A stretch of DNA of 64,000 bases. Origin: an uncultured Verrucomicrobiota bacterium (lineage in GTDB: Bacteria; Verrucomicrobiota; Verrucomicrobiia; Verrucomicrobiales; Verrucomicrobiaceae). Positions 28,084 to 37,200 of this stretch are shown in pieces. The notes below the pieces were generated by a model. That model made no database searches, was not told the origin of the DNA, and worked only from the letters and a program-made list of their open reading frames with translations. The stretch lies in the NCBI GenBank assembly GCA_903838675.1, contig CAILZI010000141.1, positions 62,001-126,000 on the forward strand. Direction: 5' to 3'. Position 1 is the stretch's first letter. Every line of letters starts with the position of its first letter. A program made the translations under genes and the position numbers.

Positions 28084-29535
28084 ATGAACCCCATCACACA
28101 CGACACCCTTCAGCTCAATACGCGCCGGCAGTTCCTCGGCAACGCGGGGCAGTTCAGCCTCGGGGCCATCGCCATGCATGCGCTGCAGCAGAAGGCGGGA
28201 GCCAGCGCTGCGTCGGACAATCCGCTCGCGCCCAAGCAGTCGCAGTTCGCACCGAAGGCCAAGCGCGTGATCTACCTGCACATGTCGGGAGCGCCGCCTC
28301 ATCTCGATCTGTTTGATTACAAACCGGAGCTCGTGAAGCGCAGCGGGCAGGACTGCCCCGACTCGATTCTCAAAGGCCGGCGCTTTGCTTTCACCACCGG
28401 GGTGCCAAAACTCATGGGTACGCCGCGCACCTTTGCGCGATATGGCAAAGGCGGCATCACAATGAGCGATGCCTGCCCGAACTTCCACACCATCGCCGAT
28501 GAGATGTGCATGATCCGTTCGATGAACACGGATCAGTTCAATCACGCACCCGCAGAACTGCTGCTCTTCACCGGTCATGCACGGCAGGGCCGGCCCTCCA
28601 TGGGTTCGTGGGCCACGTATGGCCTCGGCACGGAGAATCAGGATCTGCCGGGCTTCGTCGCACTTATCTCCAGTGGCACGCAGCCCAGCGGCGGCCAGGG
28701 CTGCTGGGGCAGCGGCTTCATCCCCAGCGTGTATCAAGGCGTGCAGTGCCGCAGCAAGGGCGATCCCGTCCTCTTTGTGAGTGATCCCGCCGGCATGAAT
28801 CGCGCCATGCGTCGCAAGACGCTCGATGCCCTGCAGGATCTCAATCAGCAGCAGGTCACCGAATTTGGACATCCCGAAACCGTCACGCGCATCGCTCAAT
28901 ACGAACTCGCCTTCCGCATGCAGACCAGCGTGCCCGAGGTCATGGACATCTCCAAGGAGCCGCAGCACGTCATCGAAGCCTACGGCGCGAAACCCGGAGA
29001 GGCGAGCTTCGCCAACAACTGCCTGCTCGCACGTCGTCTCATTGAAAAAGGCGTGCGCTTTGTGAATCTCTTCGACTGGGGCTGGGACTTTCACGGCACC
29101 AGCGAAGGCAGCGGCATCACCACGGGCCTCACTGCCAAAATGGCCGCGACCGACAAGCCTGTGTCCGCACTGATCAAAGATCTCCGCCAGCGCGGTCTGC
29201 TGGACGACACCCTCGTCATCTGGGGCGGTGAATTTGGCCGTACGCCCTTCCGCGAAGGTCGCACCGCTGCCAGCAAAGTGCTCGGCCGCGATCACTACCC
29301 GGACTGCTTCTCCCTCTTCATGGCCGGCGGCGGCGTGAAGGGCGGCTTTGAGTATGGCAGCACCGATGAACTCGGTTTCAGCGTCGCTGAAAACAAAGTC
29401 CACGTGCACGACTTCCAGGCCACGGTGATGCACCTGCTTGGCTTTGACCACGAGCGCCTGACCTACCGCTTCCAAGGCCGCGACTACCGTCTCACCGACA
29501 TCCACGGACACGTGGTGAAGGACCTGCTGGCGTGA
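28084..29535 (+). CDS. DUF1501 protein (Tat-exported sulfatase-fold)
   Basis: 483 residues. The N-terminus has a Tat-like signal (NTRRQFLGNAGQFSLGAIAM). Family motifs: KRVIYLHMSGAPPHLDLFDYKP, NFHTIADEMCMIRSM, and LVIWGGEFGRTPF followed by GRDHYPDCFSLFMAGGGVKGG and a C-terminal FQATVMHLLGFDHERLTYRFQGR. DUF1501 proteins are relatives of alkaline phosphatase/sulfatase enzymes, with unknown substrates. It forms an operon with the PSD1 protein just upstream; Tat export would let it fold with metal before crossing the membrane. Confidence 0.93.
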   Translation: MNPITHDTLQLNTRRQFLGNAGQFSLGAIAMHALQQKAGASAASDNPLAPKQSQFAPKAKRVIYLHMSGAPPHLDLFDYKPELVKRSGQDCPDSILKGRRFAFTTGVPKLMGTPRTFARYGKGGITMSDACPNFHTIADEMCMIRSMNTDQFNHAPAELLLFTGHARQGRPSMGSWATYGLGTENQDLPGFVALISSGTQPSGGQGCWGSGFIPSVYQGVQCRSKGDPVLFVSDPAGMNRAMRRKTLDALQDLNQQQVTEFGHPETVTRIAQYELAFRMQTSVPEVMDISKEPQHVIEAYGAKPGEASFANNCLLARRLIEKGVRFVNLFDWGWDFHGTSEGSGITTGLTAKMAATDKPVSALIKDLRQRGLLDDTLVIWGGEFGRTPFREGRTAASKVLGRDHYPDCFSLFMAGGGVKGGFEYGSTDELGFSVAENKVHVHDFQATVMHLLGFDHERLTYRFQGRDYRLTDIHGHVVKDLLA

Positions 29536-29543
29536 GACTCGGA

Positions 29544-30491
29544 CTAAGAACGGCGTCGCCGCACCGCAGCAGCCAGGGCCGCTAAGGACACGAGGAGAGC
29601 GCCGCCTGGTTCAGGGACCGGGTTGGCCGCGATGACAGAATCAATTGCCGATGAATTGGCGCTGATGTCTGACAGATAGAACGTTGAGGCTCCGGTCACG
29701 GGGACCCACGTGCCGTTGGAGGCCTGCTGGTAATAGCCGGTCATGTTGTAAAGTGCTGCGGTAAACGGATTCGATCCCGTCGGGCTGGCAGAGAAAGGAC
29801 CGCTTTGCACAGCATAGTTGATCCCGGCAAGCTGCCAGACGCCGCCGTTGTCCACGAACGCCGCACCGCCGGAGTCTCCCACCGACAGCGTCATGTCGTT
29901 GGAGCTGCTGAAGCTTGCGGAAAGCAAGGTTCCGGAAAGTCCCAGGGTCGAGCCGTTGACCGATCCGGTAAAAGTGTTCTGCCCCCAGCGGGCGACGCCA
30001 TCCTGCGTCCCCCAGAGCCAGCCATGCGTGATGAGCCCGCCAGAACTGGTGACAGCCGCGCCCTGCTGGGTGCCACGCCCGATGTCCTCAAATGCCAGCG
30101 TCGTCGAGCCACCCGTGTAAAGCGGAGCATAAGTCGAGAAGGTGCCACCGGTGACTTTGAAAATATCCAGGTCCGTGCCGGGGATGTTGTAGTAACCCAC
30201 GCCACTGTTGAAACTTGTGTCGATGTTGTAGGACGTCGAGGTCGTTCCACTGAAGTTCGAGTTGTAGTCGAACGTGCTGGATGCCACACCGATGTGGGCC
30301 GCCGTGATGAACAGGTTCGGCGAAATCATCGTGCCGAGGTAGCTGCCGAAGTAGCCCTCATACTGCCAGCCGGAGTTACCTGTAGGGGCGGTGGTGTTGT
30401 ACGAAGAGTTCTCCTGATCATAATAGATCACCGCACCTGCTGGCGAAACCATGAGCAGGCTGAGGGCTAAAAGATGGCGCAGGCGTAACAT
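29544..30491 (-). CDS. Trypsin-like serine protease with PEP-CTERM sorting signal
   Basis: 315 residues from ATG 30491, which has AGGA seven bases upstream on its strand. A signal peptide (MLRLRHLLALSLLMVSPAGA) is followed by an S1-like domain with His in LFITAAHIGV, Asp in GTDLDIFKV and Ser in SVGDSGGAAF. The C-terminus is a PEP-CTERM tail: VPEPGGALL, a hydrophobic helix, then RRRRS. Such proteins are cleaved and anchored or released by exosortase; no exosortase gene is in the window. The body is Ser/Thr/Gly-rich, suiting an exported and possibly glycosylated protein. Confidence 0.9.
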   Translation of the reverse strand: MLRLRHLLALSLLMVSPAGAVIYYDQENSSYNTTAPTGNSGWQYEGYFGSYLGTMISPNLFITAAHIGVASSTFDYNSNFSGTTSTSYNIDTSFNSGVGYYNIPGTDLDIFKVTGGTFSTYAPLYTGGSTTLAFEDIGRGTQQGAAVTSSGGLITHGWLWGTQDGVARWGQNTFTGSVNGSTLGLSGTLLSASFSSSNDMTLSVGDSGGAAFVDNGGVWQLAGINYAVQSGPFSASPTGSNPFTAALYNMTGYYQQASNGTWVPVTGASTFYLSDISANSSAIDSVIAANPVPEPGGALLVSLAALAAAVRRRRS

Positions 30492-30573
30492 ATTACGTTC
30501 CTGCAAATTACATAATATATATAAATTATCAATATTATAATTTATGCAAAGAGTACGGCCACATCACCACGCC
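30492..30573 (-). promoter_or_regulatory. AT-rich upstream region of the PEP-CTERM protease
   Basis: This 82-base gap is strongly AT-rich (runs of TATATA and AATATTATAA around 30510-30545), unlike the GC-rich surroundings. On the minus strand TTGCAT is followed by several TATAAT/TAATTT-like choices, so a promoter here is likely, but the exact boxes are ambiguous. Confidence 0.4.
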
Positions 30574-30819
30574 TTACCCTCCCTGTACCGGCGGCATGAT
30601 GGCGACATCGCCGCCGTCATGCAGCGGCTCATCTCGCTTCACGTAGGTTTGATCCAAAGCCAGAAGCAGGCTGTTTTGCCAGTCGCGCAGTTTTGGCCAG
30701 CGGGTTTCGATTTGGGCGAGCAAGTCGCCCATGGTGGCGCCAGCTGGGACTTCGAGGGTGACTTCGTCCGTGCCGGTGATGTCGCGCAGGACGGAGAAGA
30801 AGAGGACGCGCAGCTTCAT
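30574..30819 (-). CDS. moaD: Molybdopterin synthase small subunit
   Basis: 81 residues with a ubiquitin-like beta-grasp pattern and the C-terminal MPPVQGG. The terminal Gly-Gly is thiocarboxylated and gives its sulfur to precursor Z with MoaE. The start overlaps the stop of the phosphoribosyltransferase gene by 4 bases. No other molybdopterin gene is adjacent, so MoaE and MoeB should be elsewhere. A ThiS-type sulfur carrier is possible, but LRVLFFSVLRDITG is MoaD-like. Confidence 0.88.
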   Translation of the reverse strand: MKLRVLFFSVLRDITGTDEVTLEVPAGATMGDLLAQIETRWPKLRDWQNSLLLALDQTYVKRDEPLHDGGDVAIMPPVQGG

Positions 30820-31373
30820 GACGGCGAGCCCGGGTTCAGGATGCCGATGCAGGGCAGGTTGCGGAATCGGCCCTGGTAGTCCATGCCGTAGCCGACGACG
30901 AATTCGTCGTCGATTTCAAAACCCGCGTCATCCAGTGGCACTTCGCGCAGTCGCTGACGGCGCTTGCTGAGCAGGACGTAGGTGCGCAGGGAGGCGGGCT
31001 GCAGCGCCAGAAGGCGCTCGCAAATGACGCTGAGTGTGAGGCCCGTGTCGAGGATGTCATCGAGCAGGAGCACATCCTGATCGCGCAGGTCGAAGTTGGC
31101 AGGCCAGTTCACCTTCACTTCGCCCGTGGTGGTGGTTCCGCCTTGGTAGCTGCTGGCGCTCAGGGTGTACAGCCGCACGGGCATTTCCAGCCGGCGCAGC
31201 AGATCGGCCACAAAGAAGAGACCGCCATCCATCAGCGCCACCACGGTGACGACTCTGCCTGCAAGTTCTGCATTCAACCTCGCAGCCATGGCGTCCACCC
31301 GTTCGCTGATTTGCGTCGGGGTTAGCAGGATGCGTTCGAGATCTTGGATGACGCCGGTGACAGAGGATGGCAT
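30816..31373 (-). CDS. hpt: Hypoxanthine phosphoribosyltransferase
   Basis: 185 residues from ATG 31373; a longer frame to 31463 would overlap the divergent pdxH. Family features: ILLTPTQISERVDAMA, ALMDGGLFFVADLLRR, SSYQGGTTTTGEV, the PRPP motif VLLLDDILDTGLTL, and VVGYGMDYQGRFRNLPCIGIL. The enzyme salvages hypoxanthine and guanine with PRPP. The coupling to moaD by a 4-base overlap is odd in function but clear in sequence. Confidence 0.93.
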   Translation of the reverse strand: MPSSVTGVIQDLERILLTPTQISERVDAMAARLNAELAGRVVTVVALMDGGLFFVADLLRRLEMPVRLYTLSASSYQGGTTTTGEVKVNWPANFDLRDQDVLLLDDILDTGLTLSVICERLLALQPASLRTYVLLSKRRQRLREVPLDDAGFEIDDEFVVGYGMDYQGRFRNLPCIGILNPGSPS

Positions 31374-31446
31374 GGAGCAAAAGAGTGTGCAAAAGGCCAA
31401 AGCTGACGTAGCGCAGGCCGCACGGCACGCGTTTCTTGTAACCCGA

Positions 31447-32103
31447 ATGAACCCGACTGACAAACCGAACCTGCCCGACCTGCGCGTGAGCTACGACCAG
31501 GGCGAACTCGACGAACACAGCGCCCCGGCCGATCCCGTGGAGCTCTTCACGCACTGGATCAACGACGCCCTCGCCCACAAGCTGCCGGAGCCGAATGCGA
31601 TGAGCCTGGCCACCAACGGCCTCGATGGCACGCCGACGGTGCGCACCGTGCTGCTCAAGGGTATCGACGAGCGCGGCTTTCATTTTTACACCAACTACGA
31701 GAGCCGGAAGGGCCACGAAATTGCCGCAGACGCCCGCGCTTCCGCCTGCTTCCTGTGGACGGACCGCCATCATCAGGTGTGCCTTCGCGGTGCCATCTCC
31801 AAGCTGGATCGTGCAGATGCAGAGAAGTACTTCGCCAGCCGCCCCTATGGGCATCAGATCGGCGCCTGGGTGTCGGATCAGAGCGTGGTCATTCCGGGCC
31901 GTGAGTGGCTGGAGCAGCGCGATGTCGAACTTAAGGCGCAGTATCCCGAAGGCCAGCAGGTCCCCTGCCCGCCGCACTGGGGCGGCTACACGCTGCTGGC
32001 GGACGAAATCGAGTTCTGGCAGGGCCGTGTGAGCCGCCTGCATGACCGCATCCGCTACCGCCGGGAGGGTGGCGTGTGGGCGAAGGTGCGGCTGAGTCCG
32101 TGA
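31447..32103 (+). CDS. pdxH: Pyridoxamine 5'-phosphate oxidase
   Basis: 218 residues from ATG 31447, giving the usual N-terminus just before LRVSYDQGELDEHSAPADP. Motifs include FMN-site TVRTVLLKGIDERGFHFYTN, SRKGHEIAADARAS and the C-terminal FWQGRVSRLHDRIRYRR. It oxidises pyridoxine or pyridoxamine phosphate to PLP. It is divergent from hpt with about 70 bases between starts. Confidence 0.95.
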   Translation: MNPTDKPNLPDLRVSYDQGELDEHSAPADPVELFTHWINDALAHKLPEPNAMSLATNGLDGTPTVRTVLLKGIDERGFHFYTNYESRKGHEIAADARASACFLWTDRHHQVCLRGAISKLDRADAEKYFASRPYGHQIGAWVSDQSVVIPGREWLEQRDVELKAQYPEGQQVPCPPHWGGYTLLADEIEFWQGRVSRLHDRIRYRREGGVWAKVRLSP

Positions 32104-32109
32104 TCACCA

Positions 32110-32196
32110 AGGAGCGGCACTTGCCAAGTGCCGTCTGAGCCGGGTCCTCATGACATACGCCAAGCCCCCAGACTGGCACTTGGTAAGTGCCCTCCT
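32110..32196. repeat. GGAG-headed REP-like pair between pdxH and the GbsR-type regulator
   Basis: The left copy (about 32110-32136) reads GGAG then CGGCACTTgccAAGTGCCG, an 8-bp hairpin. The right copy (about 32170-32196) is in the opposite orientation, with GGCACTTggtAAGTGCC and a GGAG head on its own strand. Together they also form a near-complete inverted repeat. GGAG is a known alternative to GTAG in REP elements. The position right after the pdxH stop is typical. Confidence 0.78.
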
Positions 32197-32244
32197 ATGA
32201 CTTGGGCCTTTCGCCTTCCACAGGGATGAAGAAGTTTCGAAACC

Positions 32245-32279
32245 ACTTGCCTTTCATTATTTTCAGTTATAAATGAAAG
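32245..32279 (+). promoter_or_regulatory. Candidate promoter/operator of the GbsR/MarR regulator gene
   Basis: An inverted repeat CTTTCAT (32251-32257) ... ATGAAAG (32273-32279) ends one base before the GTG start at 32281. It encloses TTTCAGTTATAAAT, which contains a -10-like TATAAA at 32268-32273; CTTGCC at 32246-32251 could serve as -35. Transcription would begin at about 32280, giving a leaderless mRNA. The inner TTTCAGTTATA resembles TTTCAGTATA in the palindrome at 32830. Confidence 0.45.
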
Positions 32280-32280
32280 C

Positions 32281-32802
32281 GTGAGCAAGGAACTACCAGA
32301 ATGGGAAAAGGCACGCGAGGAATTCGTGGTCCAGTGGGGTTCGCTCGGCACGCAGTGGGGCATCCCTCGCACGATGGCCCAGATTCACGCCCTGCTCATG
32401 ACGGCTCCTGAACCCATGTGTACGGACGATGTCATGGAGCGGCTCGAAATCAGCCGTGGCAATGCGCACACCAATCTGAAGGACCTCGTCGGCTGGAACC
32501 TCGTGCGCATCATCACCAAGAAGGGCGACCGCAAGGAGTACTTCGAGGCCGAAAAGGATGTCTGGAAGATTTTCATCACCATCTCGAAGGAGCGCAAGCG
32601 CCGCGAAATCGAGCCTGCCATCCATCTCCTGCGGGACTGCGCCGCCCGCACCAAAGACGAAGCCACAGGGCCGGGCAAGGATTTCCACCAGCAGATGCAG
32701 GATCTCGACGAATTCCTCAGCTTCGGCGTCAAAGTCGCCGACACCGTGATCTCCATGAAGCACGCCTCCGCCCTGCAGTGGGCCATGCGCCTCCTCGGCT
32801 GA
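32281..32802 (+). CDS. GbsR/MarR-family transcriptional regulator
   Basis: 173 residues from a GTG start; no ATG is usable because the upstream ATG at 32273 meets a stop at once. The protein is a winged-helix regulator: FVVQWGSLGTQWGIPRTMAQIHALL, then the recognition helix MERLEISRGNAHTNLKDLVGW and wing ITKKGDRKEYFEAEKDVW, followed by a helical dimer region. GbsR-like proteins often control transport or membrane functions. It probably regulates itself and the membrane-protein genes downstream, given related inverted repeats at 32251 and 32830. Confidence 0.85.
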   Translation: MSKELPEWEKAREEFVVQWGSLGTQWGIPRTMAQIHALLMTAPEPMCTDDVMERLEISRGNAHTNLKDLVGWNLVRIITKKGDRKEYFEAEKDVWKIFITISKERKRREIEPAIHLLRDCAARTKDEATGPGKDFHQQMQDLDEFLSFGVKVADTVISMKHASALQWAMRLLG

Positions 32803-32829
32803 TCTTTTCATGCCTCCATGTTTCACTAA

Positions 32830-32850
32830 TATCTGAAATTTCAGTATAGA
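32830..32850 (+). promoter_or_regulatory. Palindromic operator candidate before the frameshifted membrane gene
   Basis: A perfect 12-bp palindrome CTGAAATTTCAG (32833-32844) sits in a longer TATCTGAAATTTCAGTATA (one mismatch). TATAGA at 32845-32850 could be the -10 box, with a weak TTTCAC at 32821-32826 as -35. A regulator bound here would block the promoter. The similarity of TTTCAGTATA to the element before the GbsR-type gene suggests a shared operator. Confidence 0.5.
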
Positions 32851-32888
32851 CAATTTCCCTTCAACACAAACACAAACCACACACCCAT

Positions 32889-33303
32889 ATGAACGAAACC
32901 GTAATTAGCTACAGCCTCTATCTCATCCTTGCCGTCTGCATGACCGTCTGGGTGGCGCACCCTGCATAAAAACGGCCGCATCTTCCTCGTTGATTGCTTC
33001 AACGGAAACACCGACCTCGCCGACAGCGTCAATCACCTGCTCGTCGTCGGCTTCTACCTCGTCAACATCGGCTTCGTCTCGCTATATCTGAAAAGCACGG
33101 AAGAAATCAGCGGCGCGCGCGGCGTCTTTGAGCTTCTCAGCGGCAAGATGGGCGTCGTGCTGCTCATGCTGGGCGGCATGCACTTCTTCAATCTCTACGT
33201 CTTCACCCGCATGCGCCGCCGCGCCACGCTGGCCCACCTGCCACCCCCGGTGCCTGCGATGAACCGCGCCAGCAAAGCGAATGACATCCTCGACACGCTA
33301 TGA
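32889..33303 (+). pseudogene. Frameshifted small membrane protein
   Basis: From ATG 32889 the frame reads MNETVISYSLYLILAVCMTV and stops at TAA 32967. In the +1 frame, from about 32962, translation continues as LHKNGRIFLVDCFNGNTDLA, then SVNHLLVVGFYLVNIGFVSL, to a stop at 33301-33303, giving about 136 residues with three hydrophobic helices when joined. The joined protein reads naturally (VAH-LHKNGRIFLV), so one base was gained or two were lost near 32957-32962. The stop overlaps the next ATG (33300) by 4 bases, as in an intact operon. It is either a real pseudogene or phase variant, or a sequencing error. Confidence 0.8.
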
Positions 33304-33758
33304 AAACGTTCCTGCACAAATTGAAGCTGTCGTTCCTCGCGATGTTGTGCGGCTGGATTGCGTGCAACATCGCCTGGTGGGTGGGAATGATCCCTGAACT
33401 TCGTATCGAGGAAATTTGGATTCTGGATGATATCATGAAGGTTCTCTTTCTTGGCGCGGCCACTGGCCTCGTGATTCTCGCCGCATGGCTTATTATTTTC
33501 CTGCCTGTTGACCTGCTGGTACCCGATCAATCTAAGTTGCGCAGGCCTTGGCCGGCCTCAATTTTAGGATTCATGGCCGGGAGCACTGTGGTTGTTATCA
33601 TCGTGCTCGATGCATTTTTGCGCGTTGGTTCCACAAAGAACGCTGCCGAGCTTTTCACCTCGCAAGCCTTCTTCCCTCTGAGCAGTCCGGGCATCACAGG
33701 CATGGTTGCGGCCTATGTGAGATCACGTAATCGCGAACCCTTGATGAATAAGTCATGA
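33300..33758 (+). CDS. Four-helix membrane protein of unknown function
   Basis: 152 residues with about four hydrophobic helices (near 10-30, 45-70, 85-105 and a weaker one at 125-145) and a basic C-terminus. I do not recognise a family. It is translationally coupled on both sides: its ATG overlaps the stop of the frameshifted gene, and its stop overlaps the DCC-family start. It likely shares the regulator at 32281. Confidence 0.7.
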   Translation: MKTFLHKLKLSFLAMLCGWIACNIAWWVGMIPELRIEEIWILDDIMKVLFLGAATGLVILAAWLIIFLPVDLLVPDQSKLRRPWPASILGFMAGSTVVVIIVLDAFLRVGSTKNAAELFTSQAFFPLSSPGITGMVAAYVRSRNREPLMNKS

Positions 33759-34198
33759 ACACCCTCACCATCTTTTACGATGCCCGCTGCGGCCTGTGCT
33801 CGCGCTTCCGGCGCTGGATGCTCGAACAGGCCGCCTACGTGCGGTTGGAGTTTCTGCCTTACGATTCGGTGCAGGCACTCCAGCGTTGCCCGGATCTGCC
33901 CCACCTGCGTGCAGATCAAGAAATCGTTGTCATGGGCGATGATGGATCTCTTTGGCAGGGAGCAGGCGCATGGGTGACGTGCCTGTGGGCGCTGCGCGAG
34001 TATCGCGAGTGGTCGCTGCGGCTCGCGAGTCCGGCGATGCAGCAGATCGCCCGGCGGGTAGTTCACTGGATTTCCAGCAACCGCATCGGTCTTTCGCACC
34101 TGCTGCGTTTGCGCAGCGATGACGCGCTGCGGGCGCAGATCACAGAGACGACCTGTGACAATGGGGCCTGCTCCATTGAATCACGAAACGCTGCTTGA
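33755..34198 (+). CDS. DCC-family (DUF393) thiol-disulfide oxidoreductase-like protein
   Basis: 147 residues. The family signature is at the N-terminus: FYDARCGLCSRFRRWM, with the CxxC pair at Cys12 and Cys15, followed by the usual FLPYDS and GAWVTCLWALREY blocks. The C-terminus adds TTCDNGACS, a second cysteine pair. The biochemical role is unknown; a redox function is inferred from CxxC. It is the last gene of the GbsR-linked group and its stop overlaps the next frame. Confidence 0.85.
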   Translation: MNTLTIFYDARCGLCSRFRRWMLEQAAYVRLEFLPYDSVQALQRCPDLPHLRADQEIVVMGDDGSLWQGAGAWVTCLWALREYREWSLRLASPAMQQIARRVVHWISSNRIGLSHLLRLRSDDALRAQITETTCDNGACSIESRNAA

Positions 34199-34230
34199 AT
34201 GAAGACTGCGGTTTGCGCTGTAATGGCTGC

Positions 34231-37200
34231 ATGTCTTTCCTTCGCTGCTTCCTCTTGCTATGCACCGTGACCGCCAATCTTCATGCGGCGGAGGATAAAA
34301 TGCGCCTCGTGCGTGAGACGGACGCATTGACCCCGGAGCAGGAGCGCGCGGGGCTGCATGTGCCGCCGGGTTTCACCGTGCAGCTCTTCGCCAGTGAGCC
34401 GATGATCAACAAGCCCATCAACATGGCCTTCGATGCTCGCGGCCGTCTCTGGGTGTCATCGACCGTCGAGTATCCCTACTCCGCCGACAAAAGCCGCTGG
34501 TCCGACGCGCAGGGCACACGCGTCAAAGACAGCCGCGACGCGATCAAAATCCTCGAAGACACCGATGGCGACGGCAAGGCCGACAAAGTCACCGACTTCG
34601 CCGACGGCCTGAACATTCCCACTGGGGTGCTCCCCTGGCACAAACCGGAGCACAAGGCCGGCTGCATCGCCTGGAGCATTCCGAACATCTGGTACTTTGC
34701 CGACACCGATGGCGATGACAAAGCCGACCACCGCGAGATTCTCTTCGGCCCGCTCGGTTATGAAAAGGACACGCACGGCATGTGCAGCAGCTACCGTCTC
34801 GGCCTCGACGGCTGGGTATATGCTACCCATGGCTTCAATAACGCGAGCCACTTCAAGGCCAAGGACGGCAGCACGCTCGATCTCCACAGCGGCAACGTCT
34901 TTCGATTCCGTCCCGATGGTTCGCGCATCGAAAAATGGACCAGCGGCCAGGTCAATCCCTTTGGCCTCTGCTGGGACCGCTTTGGCAATCTCTACAGCGC
35001 CGACTGCCACAGCTCGCCTATTTACCAGCTCATCCGTGGTGCATGCTATCCCAGCTTTGGCAAAGCGGATGATGGCCTCGGCTTCGCCCCCGTGATGTGT
35101 GAGCACAGCCACGGCTCCACCGGCATCTGCGGCATCGTCTACCTCGACGGTGGCGTCTGGGGCCCCGAGTGGGACGACCACATGTTTGTCGGCAACTGCG
35201 TCACCTCCCGCGTGAACCACGACAAGGTCACCTTCACCGGTTCCACGCCCAAAGCCAACGAACAGCCCGACTTCATCACCAGCGATGATCCCTGGTTCCG
35301 CCCCGTTGATCTCCAACTCGGTCCCGACAACGCGCTCTACATCGCAGACTTCTACAACAAGATCATCGGCCACTACGAGGTGCCGCTGGATCATCCGGGG
35401 CGGGACAAGGAGAGGGGACGGATCTGGCGGGTGGTGAAAGAGGGGCCGCCCCCTTCACTTTCGGATGCAAATATAACCGCCTTGTCAGACAAAGATCTGG
35501 CAAAGCAATTGGAATCCAAGAATCTAACAAGGCGCTACCTCGCTACCCAAACAGTCTATGAACGCGGAGAAACGGCATATGACGTTGCCAAAAACTTGAA
35601 CCCTACTGGCACAGATCAGGTTCTGACTCGTCTTGTTCATTCCATGTGGATTGCTGCACGGCTTGAAAAAGCAAGCTGGACGCAATTCCAAAAATTGTTC
35701 GAGTTGGATGATTATTGTGAAGCACAAGCGCTCAGAATACTGAGCGCGTTTAAAGGCAAGCCTGGAATTCCCGGGTTGTTCGCGCAGACCCGTACCCAAG
35801 GGGATTTTACTGGAGGAAAGTTCACTATCACATTCGAAAAAATCGAGCTGGACTCTGGCACACGGCAAGTATCGAGAAGCACTTCTGAACGAAAAAAGAT
35901 GGGCGCCGAGGCAATGGGTGTATCCGAAGATCCAGCTGCTGTTGAAGAGGTGGTTTCGCTGATCAGGAAAAGTAGTTCAGATGCAACCTTGAATCTCACC
36001 GCCAAAGTTGCATTGCGCAGAATCTTGCTGGTGCCGGCGAATTTGAAGGCGCTTCCTCCGGATGCCTATGATGCCGCTGAAGTGGTGCTGGCCGTGCCAA
36101 ACACCGAAGCCAGTGCATGGCTATGGCGGATGGAAACGCTCGAAAAGAAGCCGTCGATCAGCCGGGCGCAGATTCTTCAGCATCTTGCCCGTTACGGTGA
36201 AGTCGGTCTGCTTGAAACCGCGATGCGTGAAACCCGCAAGGCGTATGGAGACAAGCCCGCTTCCTCCCAAATCGATCTAGTGCAAGCCCTCCAAAACGGC
36301 CTCAGCGAACGCGGTGCGCCTGCGAATCCGGAACTTCTAGCATGGGCGCAGGAACTTGCCACACAGCTTCTCGATTCAGCAGACAAGCAGCCTGTGCCTG
36401 CTTGGACCGCACAGGGCAGTGCGAGGTGGTCATTGCAGCCACGGAAGTGTGCAGACGGCACAGAGGCACAAGTGTTGCAAAGCATGACCAAAGGCGGAGA
36501 TGAAGAAAAGCTCACGGGCATTCTGACATCCAAGGTCTTTGCCGCGCCTGCAAAGCTCGCGCTTTGGATCAACGGGCATCGTGGACAACCATCTGCCAAA
36601 GCGCATGACAAAAACCTTGCTCGCATAGTGGATGCGCAGAGCGGTGCGACGCTCGCCAGTGTGTTTCCGTCGCGCAGTGATGTGTGTCAGCGTGTTGAAT
36701 TGGATCTCGCCCAACATGTCGGCAAGTCCGTTCGGCTTGAGATCGTCGATGGGGATGACGGCAAGTCCTATGCGTGGTTGGGCATCACACGCATCGAGCC
36801 GGCGGTGATCAGCGTGAATGATTTCCAAAATGAGGACAGCACACGCAGCGCGCTCAAAACACTCGCCATGCTGCTGCAACACACGGCACCGGCTGCGCTG
36901 CGTGAGAAGCTGGTGGCTTATCTGCCGCCAAGGCCTGCACCACCGCCGCTGCCGGTTTCACCGGAGCAGCGGAAGCAGCTGGATGCGTTGATCGCCACGC
37001 GGGCGGCGGCATTTGCGAAGGCGAAGCCGGATGTGGCGGCGGGGAAGACGGTGTTCACGACGAATTGTGCAGTGTGCCATCAGATCCGTGGTGCGGGTGG
37101 TTTGATCGGTCCGCAGCTTGATGGCATCGGCGCGCGTGGAGCGGAGCGGTTGAGCGAAGATATCCTGGATCCGAACCGCAATGTGGATGCGCATTTTCAT

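Noticed and set aside
25951..29511. Long minus-strand frames (608 and 552 codons) opposite PSD1 and DUF1501
   Set aside because: Both lie on the complement of well-conserved domain proteins and show no protein-like motifs.
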